A DNA stretch of 28,037 nt, taken from positions 1 through 28,037 of the forward strand of contig CAYIGA010000007.1 of NCBI GenBank assembly GCA_964362925.1, given 5' to 3'. This stretch comes from JANLIQ01 sp964362925. GTDB taxonomy: Bacteria; Patescibacteriota; UBA1384; 2-12-FULL-50-11. Positions within the stretch are counted from its first letter, which is position 1; each line of letters starts with the position of its first letter. The notes beneath the pieces were generated by a model. That model saw only the letters and a program-made list of their open reading frames with translations. It had not been told where the DNA came from and made no database searches. Both the position numbers and the translations under genes were made by a program. Of the stretch, positions 7,266 to 14,515 are shown piece by piece.

Positions 7266-9470
7266 ATGCTGTTTCGATTAAAAAACTTTTTAATATCTCT
7301 TTTTACTATTAAGTCAACGATCAGAGTAGCTATTGGTGTTCTGCTCGTTACCGCGGTACTAGGCGGAGCGATCTGGCAAGGATTGTACAACCGAGCCGAA
7401 GGCCCGTCCGGCGAAGACGGCGGTTACGGTGGCTATGACGGCGATGGCCCCGCCCCTCTAGCGCTCGACACCCTAGTCGTTTCCGTGCCGACAGCGGCTG
7501 GCGCCTGCGCTCCGCCGGAATCCCAGGCGCCGTTTAAATGTCAAACTGTGCTCGCCATAAATCCACCCTTTACAGCTGGTATTGTTACCAAAGTAAGGGA
7601 CATGATTTATTCTGCTGAAAGCGCGTGTGAAGATGTAATTATTGAAAAATTAGGTAAACAAAAGCCACCGCCTGCTCCCAGCTACGAAATTGATATGTTA
7701 GGAGCAAAATGTAGCTACACTTTCCTCAGAGAGGGAACTCCTTCTCTGTCGAGACGCTCTTTTGATTATAAATGGAAACTAACATTGCCGTTAGCTTCAA
7801 AGGCGGCCAAGTCAGCGTATAAGGACGTGGCGAAAGATAATACCGAGAACGACCAATTAGACATCTCTGGTTTGGCTAAGGCTAAAGGTAATACTACTTT
7901 CACCTACGACGGTACTGGAAAAGTATGGACGAGGGACGCAATAGGAGGTTCCATGAAGGAACTGAAGTTGGATTTCGACGGAGCGATCGCTATGGAAATG
8001 CTCCAAAAAGAAGATCTAGGAGAATTTCTAACAAATTTGAACTCTCCAGACCAAAAATTAGTTGGCGGTTCTTGGACAATCCAGACTGATGGCACGGTCT
8101 ACGCGCGAGTTAATTTCTCATACATTGGCACTGGGGTTACCCTTCTTGATCCGCCAAATGCAACGATAATCAAACAACTAGACTTCTGTCTTGCTTACTG
8201 CACTATTAACATTGGAGAACATCTTACTGCCGATCTGGAGAAAACGGGCTTAACTGATTATATCTCGGGCAAGGTAGCGACCAAACAAGATCATGTCGAA
8301 GCCTACAAAGGCAAGGGTGCATCGACAATAACTGACGGCAAACTTCTATCTTTAAAATGGGCCGACTTGGAGGTTGGCCGGAAGCATCATCTCGAGTACC
8401 AGACTGATCTTACTCGAAAATCTGGTAATGCCAACGGTTCCACGGAGTCAAAATGGAAGTACAATTTTCTTGAGGATGGTCAGGCAACTGTTTTGCCCTT
8501 GATCGGTAAATGGCCCGGCAAGGGAAACGCAATGACGGTATTGGATCGAGATCTTACTTGGAGTGAATGCGTCAGTCGCGTCGGACCGCCTAACAACCCG
8601 CCATCCCCCTGTCAAATCGTCAGTAACGGCACCGCCAACACCGCTAAAATGACCGAAAAACGGGAGGTTGAGAACGGCCTTCAAACATCGTTTACTCGAA
8701 CCGGCACTGGCAACAACCTCACCTGCAGCGATGCTAATTGTGACATCTACAGCGGCATATACGACAGCGATATTGCCGAAATGAAAGTTACCAGCTCAAC
8801 CCCGCCGCCGCCTAATGTCGACACGAGGTGGAGCCCTTGGTCGGGACTCGACCGCTACACCAACACTTATATGCCAGTATCCATCCCTGGACAATTTAAG
8901 GCAACTGACAACCAAGCCCTCGCGACAGTTATTAAATCCAAACCGATCGCCCAGTTGCCAACAAAGATCGTTGTCTTTAAGTCGTGGAATAATTTCGACG
9001 AACCAAAAGCCAGTCAAGATTACAATCGGGTTAAAAGTGAAGTCTTCGATAAAATTAAAGTCCTTAACCCAAACTTTCAACTGATTGAGCTTAGGACTGA
9101 CTCCAAAGCAAGCATGATCGCCGCCCTAGAAAGCCTCCCGCCGGATACTAACTGGCTAGTTAATTTTGGTCACGGCGAGCCAACCGGTATCAAGGCTGGT
9201 TATTCAGATCTAGTTAGCTGGAGCACTATCAAGCTTTACTTGGAAAAGAAGCAAGTCAGATTAGATCTGTTTGCCGCCAATAGTTGTTACGCTGGCCACT
9301 CGCCGCTGGCCGAGACAGTCATCGGTTCACTAACGCCTGGTCGTTATGGCGACAATTATGTTGGGATAGGAGCTCACTTTAATGATTTGGTTGGAATCGT
9401 TAGTAATCACTACGCTCATAACATATGGAACTTAATCAAGGCTCTTAAACAGATTGCTGGCTGTAGTTAG
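7266..9470 (+). CDS. Membrane-anchored surface protein with caspase-like C-terminal domain
   Basis: 734 residues; no named family recognised. The N-terminus is basic, followed by one membrane span at about residues 20-41, which predicts an N-in, C-out anchor. A Gly/Asp-rich linker (GEDGGYGGYDGDG) follows. The middle 500 residues have spaced Cys pairs (CAPPESQAPFKC, DFCLAYCTIN), suggesting disulfides outside the cell. The last 150 residues read like a clan CD cysteine peptidase fold: a strand ending VNFGHGEP (H636) and a second ending FAANSCYAGHSP (C674), the His-Gly and Cys positions of caspase, legumain, gingipain and CHAT domains. A paralogue starts at 26332. The peptidase call is inference from the dyad. 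Substrate and role are unknown. Confidence 0.75.
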   Translation: MLFRLKNFLISLFTIKSTIRVAIGVLLVTAVLGGAIWQGLYNRAEGPSGEDGGYGGYDGDGPAPLALDTLVVSVPTAAGACAPPESQAPFKCQTVLAINPPFTAGIVTKVRDMIYSAESACEDVIIEKLGKQKPPPAPSYEIDMLGAKCSYTFLREGTPSLSRRSFDYKWKLTLPLASKAAKSAYKDVAKDNTENDQLDISGLAKAKGNTTFTYDGTGKVWTRDAIGGSMKELKLDFDGAIAMEMLQKEDLGEFLTNLNSPDQKLVGGSWTIQTDGTVYARVNFSYIGTGVTLLDPPNATIIKQLDFCLAYCTINIGEHLTADLEKTGLTDYISGKVATKQDHVEAYKGKGASTITDGKLLSLKWADLEVGRKHHLEYQTDLTRKSGNANGSTESKWKYNFLEDGQATVLPLIGKWPGKGNAMTVLDRDLTWSECVSRVGPPNNPPSPCQIVSNGTANTAKMTEKREVENGLQTSFTRTGTGNNLTCSDANCDIYSGIYDSDIAEMKVTSSTPPPPNVDTRWSPWSGLDRYTNTYMPVSIPGQFKATDNQALATVIKSKPIAQLPTKIVVFKSWNNFDEPKASQDYNRVKSEVFDKIKVLNPNFQLIELRTDSKASMIAALESLPPDTNWLVNFGHGEPTGIKAGYSDLVSWSTIKLYLEKKQVRLDLFAANSCYAGHSPLAETVIGSLTPGRYGDNYVGIGAHFNDLVGIVSNHYAHNIWNLIKALKQIAGCS

Positions 9471-9485
9471 GATGAAACGTCCAAA

Positions 9486-9667
9486 AGAGCTTCTGTCAAA
9501 TTAGGGTAGCGGCCAGGCAAACTGAACGAGCCTTTCACCGACTAGAATATTCTAATCAACTTGGGCCGATTGGTCGGTATTTGAATCGGTTTTCCGACTA
9601 CTTTTTTAAGTTGGCCCGTTAGTTAAACATGGGCGCCAACAAACCGGATATTATTTGGAAAATTAAT
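9486..9667 (+). pseudogene. pduO: Degraded C-terminal fragment of a second pduO
   Basis: Reading 9489 onward gives ASVKL, matching ASLQL of the intact pduO. After a frame change near 9505 the frame from 9506 gives VAARQTERAFHRL, then GRYLNRFSDYFFKLAR, an in-frame TAG, and LNMGANKPDIIWK. These match the AER...YHRL, YLNRLSDFLFQAAR and C-terminal parts of the family. There is no start and the 5' half is missing. The intact gene lies upstream of the surface protein gene and this remnant directly downstream, so the surface protein gene is flanked by two pduO-derived sequences. It diverges clearly from the intact copy, so it is not a recent duplicate. Confidence 0.8.
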
Positions 9668-9702
9668 AACCGACCAACGGACGGAAAGTAAACTAAAATC
9701 TC

Positions 9703-9731
9703 TTGATTTAATTAAAAACAACTGCTATACT
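9703..9731 (+). promoter_or_regulatory. Promoter with extended -10
   Basis: TTGATT (9703-9708), a 17-bp spacer and TATACT (9726-9731), with TGC directly before the -10. This is close to the sigma-70 consensus. The start site would be near 9738, leaving a leader of nearly 200 nt before the ATG at 9935. An AGGAGG at 9745-9750 lies 7 nt before a TTG at 9758 that is in frame with the downstream gene. Confidence 0.75.
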
Positions 9732-9780
9732 GATGCCAACAATCAGGAGGATCAAATTTGAGGTGGCTCGTCGGCGTCGC

Positions 9781-9822
9781 GGTATCGAAAAAGTGTGCAC
9801 CCCTCCCATCTTTTTCGATACC
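9781..9822 (+). promoter_or_regulatory. Long perfect hairpin in the leader of the DUF6580 gene
   Basis: GGTATCGAAAAAG (9781-9793) pairs perfectly over 13 bp with CTTTTTCGATACC (9810-9822) around a 16-nt loop. Outer bases GGTGG (9762-9766) can instead pair with CCACC (9821-9825). A T7 run follows at about 9900. I do not recognise a riboswitch class: the cobalamin riboswitch core is absent. It could be a cis-regulatory RNA or an inserted palindromic element. Confidence 0.5.
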
Positions 9823-9934
9823 ACCATGCTGGCGATTGCGACTTCCAGGTAAAGGACAGTCCTTCAGGTTGGAATGTGTTAGGATTCGGCGGGCCTGTTT
9901 TTTTCTCCCAAATTACGCTACTTTGGGAAAGCCG

Positions 9935-10486
9935 ATGGAAGACCTCTTCAAAAAACCGACCGCCTTAGCTATCAGTATCGGCTCGATCGCCGTTCGCTTA
10001 TTGCCCCATCCGGCCAATATGACACCGCTCGGCGCGACCGCCTTATTTGGTGGCGCCAAATTATCTCGACCGTGGAATTACTTAATACCGTTACTAGTTC
10101 TATTTTTAACTGATTTATTTTTGGGCTTTCACGGGACGATGCCCTATGTTTACGGCAGTTTTATTATCAGCGTGTTTTTAGCAGAAAGATTTCTCAAACA
10201 GTCCGTTACAGCCCAAAAGCTAGTTATCCTAGCCACCACTAACGCCCTTTTATTTTATTTGGTCACCAACTTCGGCGTTTGGCTGGAAGGCCGACTCTAC
10301 CCACCAACAATGGCCGGATTAATCGAATCCTACGTTATGGGTTTGTCGTTTTTAGGCAATATGCTCGTCGGCGATCTTGGCTATTCTCTTGGGATATTTG
10401 GCCTCTACGCCTGGGCGGAAAAATGCCTCCCATTGGAGCGATTTGACAAGCGTCTGGCAAGTTGGTTTCTTAATTCTAGTAGCTAA
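9935..10486 (+). CDS. DUF6580-type membrane protein, possible vitamin uptake component
   Basis: A 183-residue protein with about five membrane spans. It shows the features I associate with DUF6580: PHPANMTPLGATALFGG near the N-terminus, then TDLFLGFHGTMPYVYG, TNFGVWLEGRLYPPT, and GLSFLGNMLVGDLGYSLG. The function is not established; the shape resembles substrate-binding subunits of ECF vitamin transporters. Lying beside the B12-dependent reductase and pduO, cobalamin uptake is a reasonable guess. Start choice: the frame is open back to a TTG at 9758 with a good AGGAGG, giving 242 residues, but the extra 59 residues are Cys/Arg-rich, not membrane-like, and coincide with a perfect hairpin. I prefer ATG 9935, which has only a weak ribosome site. 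Confidence 0.75.
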   Translation: MEDLFKKPTALAISIGSIAVRLLPHPANMTPLGATALFGGAKLSRPWNYLIPLLVLFLTDLFLGFHGTMPYVYGSFIISVFLAERFLKQSVTAQKLVILATTNALLFYLVTNFGVWLEGRLYPPTMAGLIESYVMGLSFLGNMLVGDLGYSLGIFGLYAWAEKCLPLERFDKRLASWFLNSSS

Positions 10487-10505
10487 ATTAGGAGGAGGAT
10501 TCTTG

Positions 10506-10577
10506 ATGGTTAAAGAAGTGTCTTTTTTTGGTTTCGAAAAGAAACGGGGCAGTTGTTTGGACACAACCAATGGTTAA
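10506..10577 (+). CDS. 23-codon leader ORF or frameshifted thioredoxin start
   Basis: ATG 10506 follows a very strong AGGAGGAGG (about 10490-10498) at ideal distance and encodes a 23-residue peptide starting MVKEVSFFGFEKK, ending at TAA 10575-10577. The first residues resemble the beginning of many thioredoxins. The stop overlaps the in-frame thioredoxin ATG at 10570 (ATGGTTAA). Either this is a small coupled leader ORF, or it is the true thioredoxin N-terminus thrown out of frame by one base in the A- or T-rich stretch 10523-10550. Confidence 0.5.
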   Translation: MVKEVSFFGFEKKRGSCLDTTNG

Positions 10578-10857
10578 GGCAGAGGACGTAACGCTCTTGG
10601 ACTTTTGGGCGGCGTGGTGCGGCCCGTGCAAAGTTATGAATCCGATTATCGAAGAGATTGAGCGGGACTTCGATGGTAAGGTTAAGGTAGTGAAAATTAA
10701 CGTTGACGAATCAGAGAGCCAAAAAATGGTTGAACGTTACCAAGTCGGAGCAATGCCTACTTATATTATTGAACATAAGGGCGAGATCGTTAATTCTTAC
10801 GTCGGCGCTCAAAGCAAAACTGTTTTAGTCAACGCTCTCAACCGCGCCCTGGCCTAA
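10570..10857 (+). CDS. trxA: Thioredoxin
   Basis: Small disulfide reductase carrying the canonical active site FWAAWCGPCK, then INVDESE, the cis-Pro segment AMPTYIIEHKGE and a C-terminal helix. The 95-residue form from ATG 10570 lacks most of the first strand and helix of the usual ~105-residue fold. A TTG at 10528 would add 14 residues. Neither start has its own ribosome site; the strong site upstream serves the overlapping 23-codon ORF, so translation probably depends on coupling or the frame is broken. Spacing to the DUF6580 gene is about 20 bp, suggesting one transcript. A likely client is the class II reductase, which needs thioredoxin-type reductants. Confidence 0.9.
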   Translation: MVKAEDVTLLDFWAAWCGPCKVMNPIIEEIERDFDGKVKVVKINVDESESQKMVERYQVGAMPTYIIEHKGEIVNSYVGAQSKTVLVNALNRALA

Positions 10858-10926
10858 GTAAGACAAAAAAAACTTGTTAGGGGTCGCCGGTGATTGGCCG
10901 AAGTACACCAAAGATTTTGGCCTCTG

Positions 10927-13866
10927 TCAATCAGGAAAGGCCAAACAGAGCTCACAGCCGTGATCGAATTGGGATCGAGTGTGGGGCCAATCGGTCCGGG
11001 CAATAATTTCTTGGTGGGTGGCGAGGATGTCTTTTTCTAGGACGATAATTTCCTCGGCGTTAACTGTGAAAATCTCATCGGTAAATTTGCCAGCGTCATC
11101 AACGGAAGCTATCGCTAGCTCCCGGACGAGGAAAGGAAAGATTCGGTCGTGTTTAGCCAAGAGGGCATAAAAAACCAACTGGCGCTTGGTTTCACCGTCG
11201 GAATCTTTGGTTGTTCCTTCAATTTGGCCACGAGTTTTTGGTTTCGATCCAGTTTTATAGTCGATTACCCGCACGAACCGAGCGGCCGGATCAATCGGGT
11301 CAATTCGGTCAAATTTACCGGTCAGCCAAAGGTCATTGAGCAAAACATGATGGCTATAAAAACTATACTCGACGCCGACGGGCCGAAGCCAATCGGCCGA
11401 TTTTTTCTCAAAATAATTCGCTAATGAGTCCGAGCCCTTTTTTAGCGTTCGCTCCAACTCTAAACCAGTCAAATCTTGTGAAATCGCTGCCCTAAAACCC
11501 TCAATCAACTGATCTCGACTTGGCTTAACTTTGGTTTGACTATATTGCTTGAAATAGAGCTCAAGCGCCTTATGGACAGCCGAGCCGTACTGGAGATTAT
11601 AGCTCGGCGGTGACGGTAATTTGAGGATATTCCGGAGGAGATATTGGCGAGGACAAGTTTGATAGGCCCGGTAGTGGGTATAGGAAAAAGGCGATTGGTT
11701 GATTTTTTCCTTGATGTAGTTATTCTGTCGCTCGGTCAGGATAGTAGCCGAAACCGGCTGGAGTAAATTAGCCAATAATTCTTTAGTCGCCTGATTTGTC
11801 ATGACGACTACAACTGATTTTAGACAATCATCGATTTCCGTTATAAATTGACTCGGTAGGGTGGCTCGACCGTCGTCGCAAGTTTCGCTCATAGTCAGAA
11901 CTAATTCCTTTTTCGCCCTGGTCATCCCGACATAAAAAAGTCGTCTTTCATCTTCTTGCTGATTTTCCCGCCAATTTTTTACCTCGGCAATTTGGCTTGG
12001 CAACTTGATTATCGATCGGTTGGCTCGCTCCCTCCAGGAATCGGCGCCGACATTAGCCATAATAACCGTCTCGAACTCCAGCCCCTTGGCGCCGTGAACG
12101 GTCATAACCTTTACCCCAAGCGACTCGGGAGTCGCTCGTCTGACGGGAATAGCCAGCCGGTAATCTTGAAGTAATTGCCAATACTCTACCAACCCCTTGA
12201 CGCCAATCCCAGGTTGACGAGCTAATAAGTGTTTCGCTCTGTCCAGGAAAGCGTGAATAATTTCTAAACGGTCAAGGCCACGATTGTCACGACGGTCCAT
12301 TGTCAGAGAGCATTGGCTAACAATCATCAACATTAACTCGATGAGGTTAAGCGATTTTTGCCTGACGATTAATTGGCGCAATCGGCTGGCGGCTTGACTA
12401 ACAGCCGGCAGGCGTCTCTGGCTGATTAGCCCGTCGAGTAACGGTCGGTTTGGTCGACGATTTTTTAGGGCTTCGGCAATTTCGATCGCCGTCACCTCTT
12501 GCTCAAGGTAGGGGAGGGCGGCCAAAACTCGGTAACTGTTTGTTGGTTCGTTAACGGCTCGCAAAATATTCAGAAGCCCGCGAATAATCGGTTCGGCCAA
12601 TAAATCGGCCGACTGCGCTCCGGCCACTGCTAAGCCGAGCGTTTCGGCGACCGAGCGCCAGTCCCGAACCTCTGAATTTGTCCGGAGTAAAACGGCAATT
12701 TGGCCGGGATCTTGTCCGTCCCGCAGCCGCTGGCGGCAGGACTCGACGATGCCAGCGTATTCGGCTTGGCGGGAGGGGTATAACATCAATTTCGGTTGGC
12801 TGACCAAAATTGAATCGGCTTGAAGGTCAGTCTCAATTTTCAAGTAAGAGGAGAGTTGTTGTTGGTTATTGGCAATTAATTTACTGGCGCAATCGATGAC
12901 TAATTTTGGGTTTCGGTAGTTTTTCTTCAAGCTTATAATTTTAATGTCAGGATAATACTTAGCAAAATGAAGCATATTGGCAACCGAGGCGCCTTGAAAG
13001 CGATAGATCGCTTGTTTGTCATCGCCGACCACAAAAAGATTGGGAGTAGTGAAAAAATCGGCTAAGGCCTCGACCAAGACATTTTGGGCGTTGTTGGTAT
13101 CCTGATACTCGTCAACCAAAATATACTGATAGCGCTCCTGAAGATATTGTTTGATCTCCGGCTTAGTTGATAACGACTGATAGACGAAGAGGATCATATC
13201 ATCGTAATCGTAGAGTTGATGCTCGGTCAGATGACTCTGATAGGCTCGGAAGACTAGAGCAAGTTCTTCTAATATTTCCGCCTGACGTTTGGCCGTCGCC
13301 TCCGCCGTCTTTGTCGTTTTATCTGATTTGGCCGGGAGAGTCGATGGAGCTAACTTTTGGAGTTGATCGGGAGAGACGGCTTCTTGTTTGAGAGTTTTGA
13401 TGGCCGAGATAATCGCCTCAATGTGGCGATTGGGGACGCGAGCGGGGCGGATCAGATTTAGTCCGGGCAGAGTCTGAATAATTTTGTCAACGATTTGGCG
13501 GGTCTCCAGTTCGTCCAGATTGCTGGTAGTGGCCGGCAGTTCAAAGGCGTAGGGGAAAGTGCTAATCACCTCGTTACAAAAACTATGGAAAGTTGCCACC
13601 GTCACTTGGTAGGCATCCGGGCCGATAATGTCAACCAAGCGCTCTTGGAGAGCCGTTACCCCGGCCTCGGTGAATGTCAGGGCCAAAATATTGCGAGAGG
13701 ATACCTGGGTTTTAAACAGAATCTGGGCTATCCGCAGGGCAACGACTTGGGTTTTGCCGGTGCCCGGTCCAGCTATAACCATAACTGGACCCTCAATCGT
13801 TTCGACGGCTTGTTTTTGCTCGGAATTAAGTTTGTCAAATTCGCGGGCAAATTTTTCAGAGTACAT
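10927..13866 (-). CDS. UvrD/PcrA-type helicase fused to PD-(D/E)XK nuclease
   Basis: 979-residue DNA repair or recombination enzyme. Superfamily 1 helicase motifs appear in order: AGPGTGKT (32-39), TFHSF, DEYQDTN (D252, E253), GDDKQAIYRFQGA, KKNYRNP, TVHGAKGLEF and FYVGMTRAKKEL. After residue 720 comes a RecB/AddB-like nuclease domain with LTGKFDRID (D853) and VIDYKTGSK (D869, K871). A Cys in YQTCPRQY (C738) and a terminal CELC (C971, C974) resemble the Fe-S clamp of AddB-type nucleases, but the fourth Cys is missing. The gene is convergent with thioredoxin. It has no Shine-Dalgarno; a weak TTTTCA/TACTCT promoter places transcription close to the ATG. Confidence 0.93.
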   Translation of the reverse strand: MYSEKFAREFDKLNSEQKQAVETIEGPVMVIAGPGTGKTQVVALRIAQILFKTQVSSRNILALTFTEAGVTALQERLVDIIGPDAYQVTVATFHSFCNEVISTFPYAFELPATTSNLDELETRQIVDKIIQTLPGLNLIRPARVPNRHIEAIISAIKTLKQEAVSPDQLQKLAPSTLPAKSDKTTKTAEATAKRQAEILEELALVFRAYQSHLTEHQLYDYDDMILFVYQSLSTKPEIKQYLQERYQYILVDEYQDTNNAQNVLVEALADFFTTPNLFVVGDDKQAIYRFQGASVANMLHFAKYYPDIKIISLKKNYRNPKLVIDCASKLIANNQQQLSSYLKIETDLQADSILVSQPKLMLYPSRQAEYAGIVESCRQRLRDGQDPGQIAVLLRTNSEVRDWRSVAETLGLAVAGAQSADLLAEPIIRGLLNILRAVNEPTNSYRVLAALPYLEQEVTAIEIAEALKNRRPNRPLLDGLISQRRLPAVSQAASRLRQLIVRQKSLNLIELMLMIVSQCSLTMDRRDNRGLDRLEIIHAFLDRAKHLLARQPGIGVKGLVEYWQLLQDYRLAIPVRRATPESLGVKVMTVHGAKGLEFETVIMANVGADSWRERANRSIIKLPSQIAEVKNWRENQQEDERRLFYVGMTRAKKELVLTMSETCDDGRATLPSQFITEIDDCLKSVVVVMTNQATKELLANLLQPVSATILTERQNNYIKEKINQSPFSYTHYRAYQTCPRQYLLRNILKLPSPPSYNLQYGSAVHKALELYFKQYSQTKVKPSRDQLIEGFRAAISQDLTGLELERTLKKGSDSLANYFEKKSADWLRPVGVEYSFYSHHVLLNDLWLTGKFDRIDPIDPAARFVRVIDYKTGSKPKTRGQIEGTTKDSDGETKRQLVFYALLAKHDRIFPFLVRELAIASVDDAGKFTDEIFTVNAEEIIVLEKDILATHQEIIARTDWPHTRSQFDHGCELCLAFPD

Positions 13867-14015
13867 TGAGAAATAGAGTACCGGTTTGAGCCCATTTTGA
13901 AAAGAGAAAAACCGCTCGCCAACCCCTTGACAATTAAGTCAAAAAAGAGGACGATGCTTTTGTTGATAGAGGCAAATCGGACCAGCCTCTTGAAATGACA
14001 CCGCTAAGTATACTG

Positions 14016-14406
14016 CTGACAGAAAGGCAGGCCGGCGGTTGTGATAGGGGTTTAGCCGACCCATTTAATTAATAATAGGCAGGGTCCGGCCGGAACTGTC
14101 GATGAGGAAAGAGCGAGGAGTAGCTCAATCTCTGTCGAGTCGCTTGGCAACAAGCGCTTGAAGCCAACGCGACTATCCGACTATCGGACCGTTTCGGTAA
14201 CTCCGGTCTCCCACAATCGAGACCCGGTAGAGGTTTAGGTCAGCGGCCAGAGGGTACTGACCGCAACGATTGTGCCAACCCAACTCCGGGAAGTCGTCCC
14301 CGGGCTCCGAAAACAACAAAAAACAACAAGGAGCGGAGCAGAACACCACAACTGCTCGAGACGACAATCAGCCCCACTAATGATCTCCGGATCGGCGGTG
14401 GGGCTA
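14016..14406 (+). ncRNA. Candidate structured RNA with pseudoknot, class unknown
   Basis: The 649-bp gap between the helicase and the pseudouridine synthase has no credible protein gene but is dense in stems. Examples are GGCCGG (14030-14035) with CCGGCC (14086-14091); CGCTTG-GCAA-CAAGCG, a GNRA tetraloop hairpin (about 14141-14156); TCCGA-CTA-TCGGA; GGTCTC with GAGACC; GGTCAG with CTGACC; GAGCAG with CTGCTC; and a final AGCCCCAC with GTGGGGCT (14369-14404). The loop of the GGTCTC hairpin carries CACAATCG, which pairs over 8 bp with downstream CGATTGTG, giving a pseudoknot. The GNRA loop exists only on the plus strand, which sets my strand choice. TATACT at 14009-14014 may be its -10. Ends are approximate. 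Confidence 0.45.
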
Positions 14407-14411
14407 TTACT

Positions 14412-14498
14412 ATATCACGACTTACGGACTGCAGGGAGTAAGCCGTGATAAGACGACGTGATATTAAACCTATCAATCCAACATAACTGCGTAAGTCG
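14412..14498 (+). promoter_or_regulatory. Nested, mutually exclusive inverted repeats before the RluA gene
   Basis: TATCACGACTTAC (14413-14425) pairs with GTAAGCCGTGATA (14438-14450) with one G-T mismatch. The same left arm can instead pair with CGTGATAT (14457-14464) through ATATCACG, and with GTAAGTCG (14491-14498) through CGACTTAC. The last partner ends 4 bp before the -10 of the next gene. This may be an operator array or a switching RNA. Confidence 0.5.
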
Positions 14499-14502
14499 GG
14501 TA

Positions 14503-14508
14503 TATAAT
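14503..14508 (+). promoter_or_regulatory. -10 box of a leaderless promoter
   Basis: A perfect TATAAT ends 7 nt before the ATG at 14516, so the transcript would start at or next to the start codon. No clear -35 is seen. The context TATAATAAGGAAAATG closely matches TAAAATAGGAAAATG before the ATG at 15681. Confidence 0.65.
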
Positions 14509-14515
14509 AAGGAAA

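Noticed and set aside
9738..9935. Cobalamin riboswitch before the DUF6580 gene
   Set aside because: The conserved core and B12 box could not be found in the leader on either strand.
10528..10569. TTG 10528 as the thioredoxin start
   Set aside because: It lies after a T-run with no ribosome site at usable distance; the ATG 10570 overlapping the upstream stop is at least as likely, so the start is left open.
14016..14406. RNase P RNA, tmRNA or T-box identity for the structured region
   Set aside because: GAGGAAAG occurs at 14104 but not the near-invariant GAGGAAAGTCC, and an ACAGAA lies before it instead of after. No tRNA-like acceptor with a T-loop is present for tmRNA. AGGGTACTGACCGC only loosely resembles the T-box AGGGTGGNACCGCG, and the next gene is not a tRNA-charging gene.
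14173..14476. Minus-strand frames of 64 and 78 residues in the helicase-RluA gap
   Set aside because: They coincide with stem-loops, have no ribosome site and lack protein-like composition.
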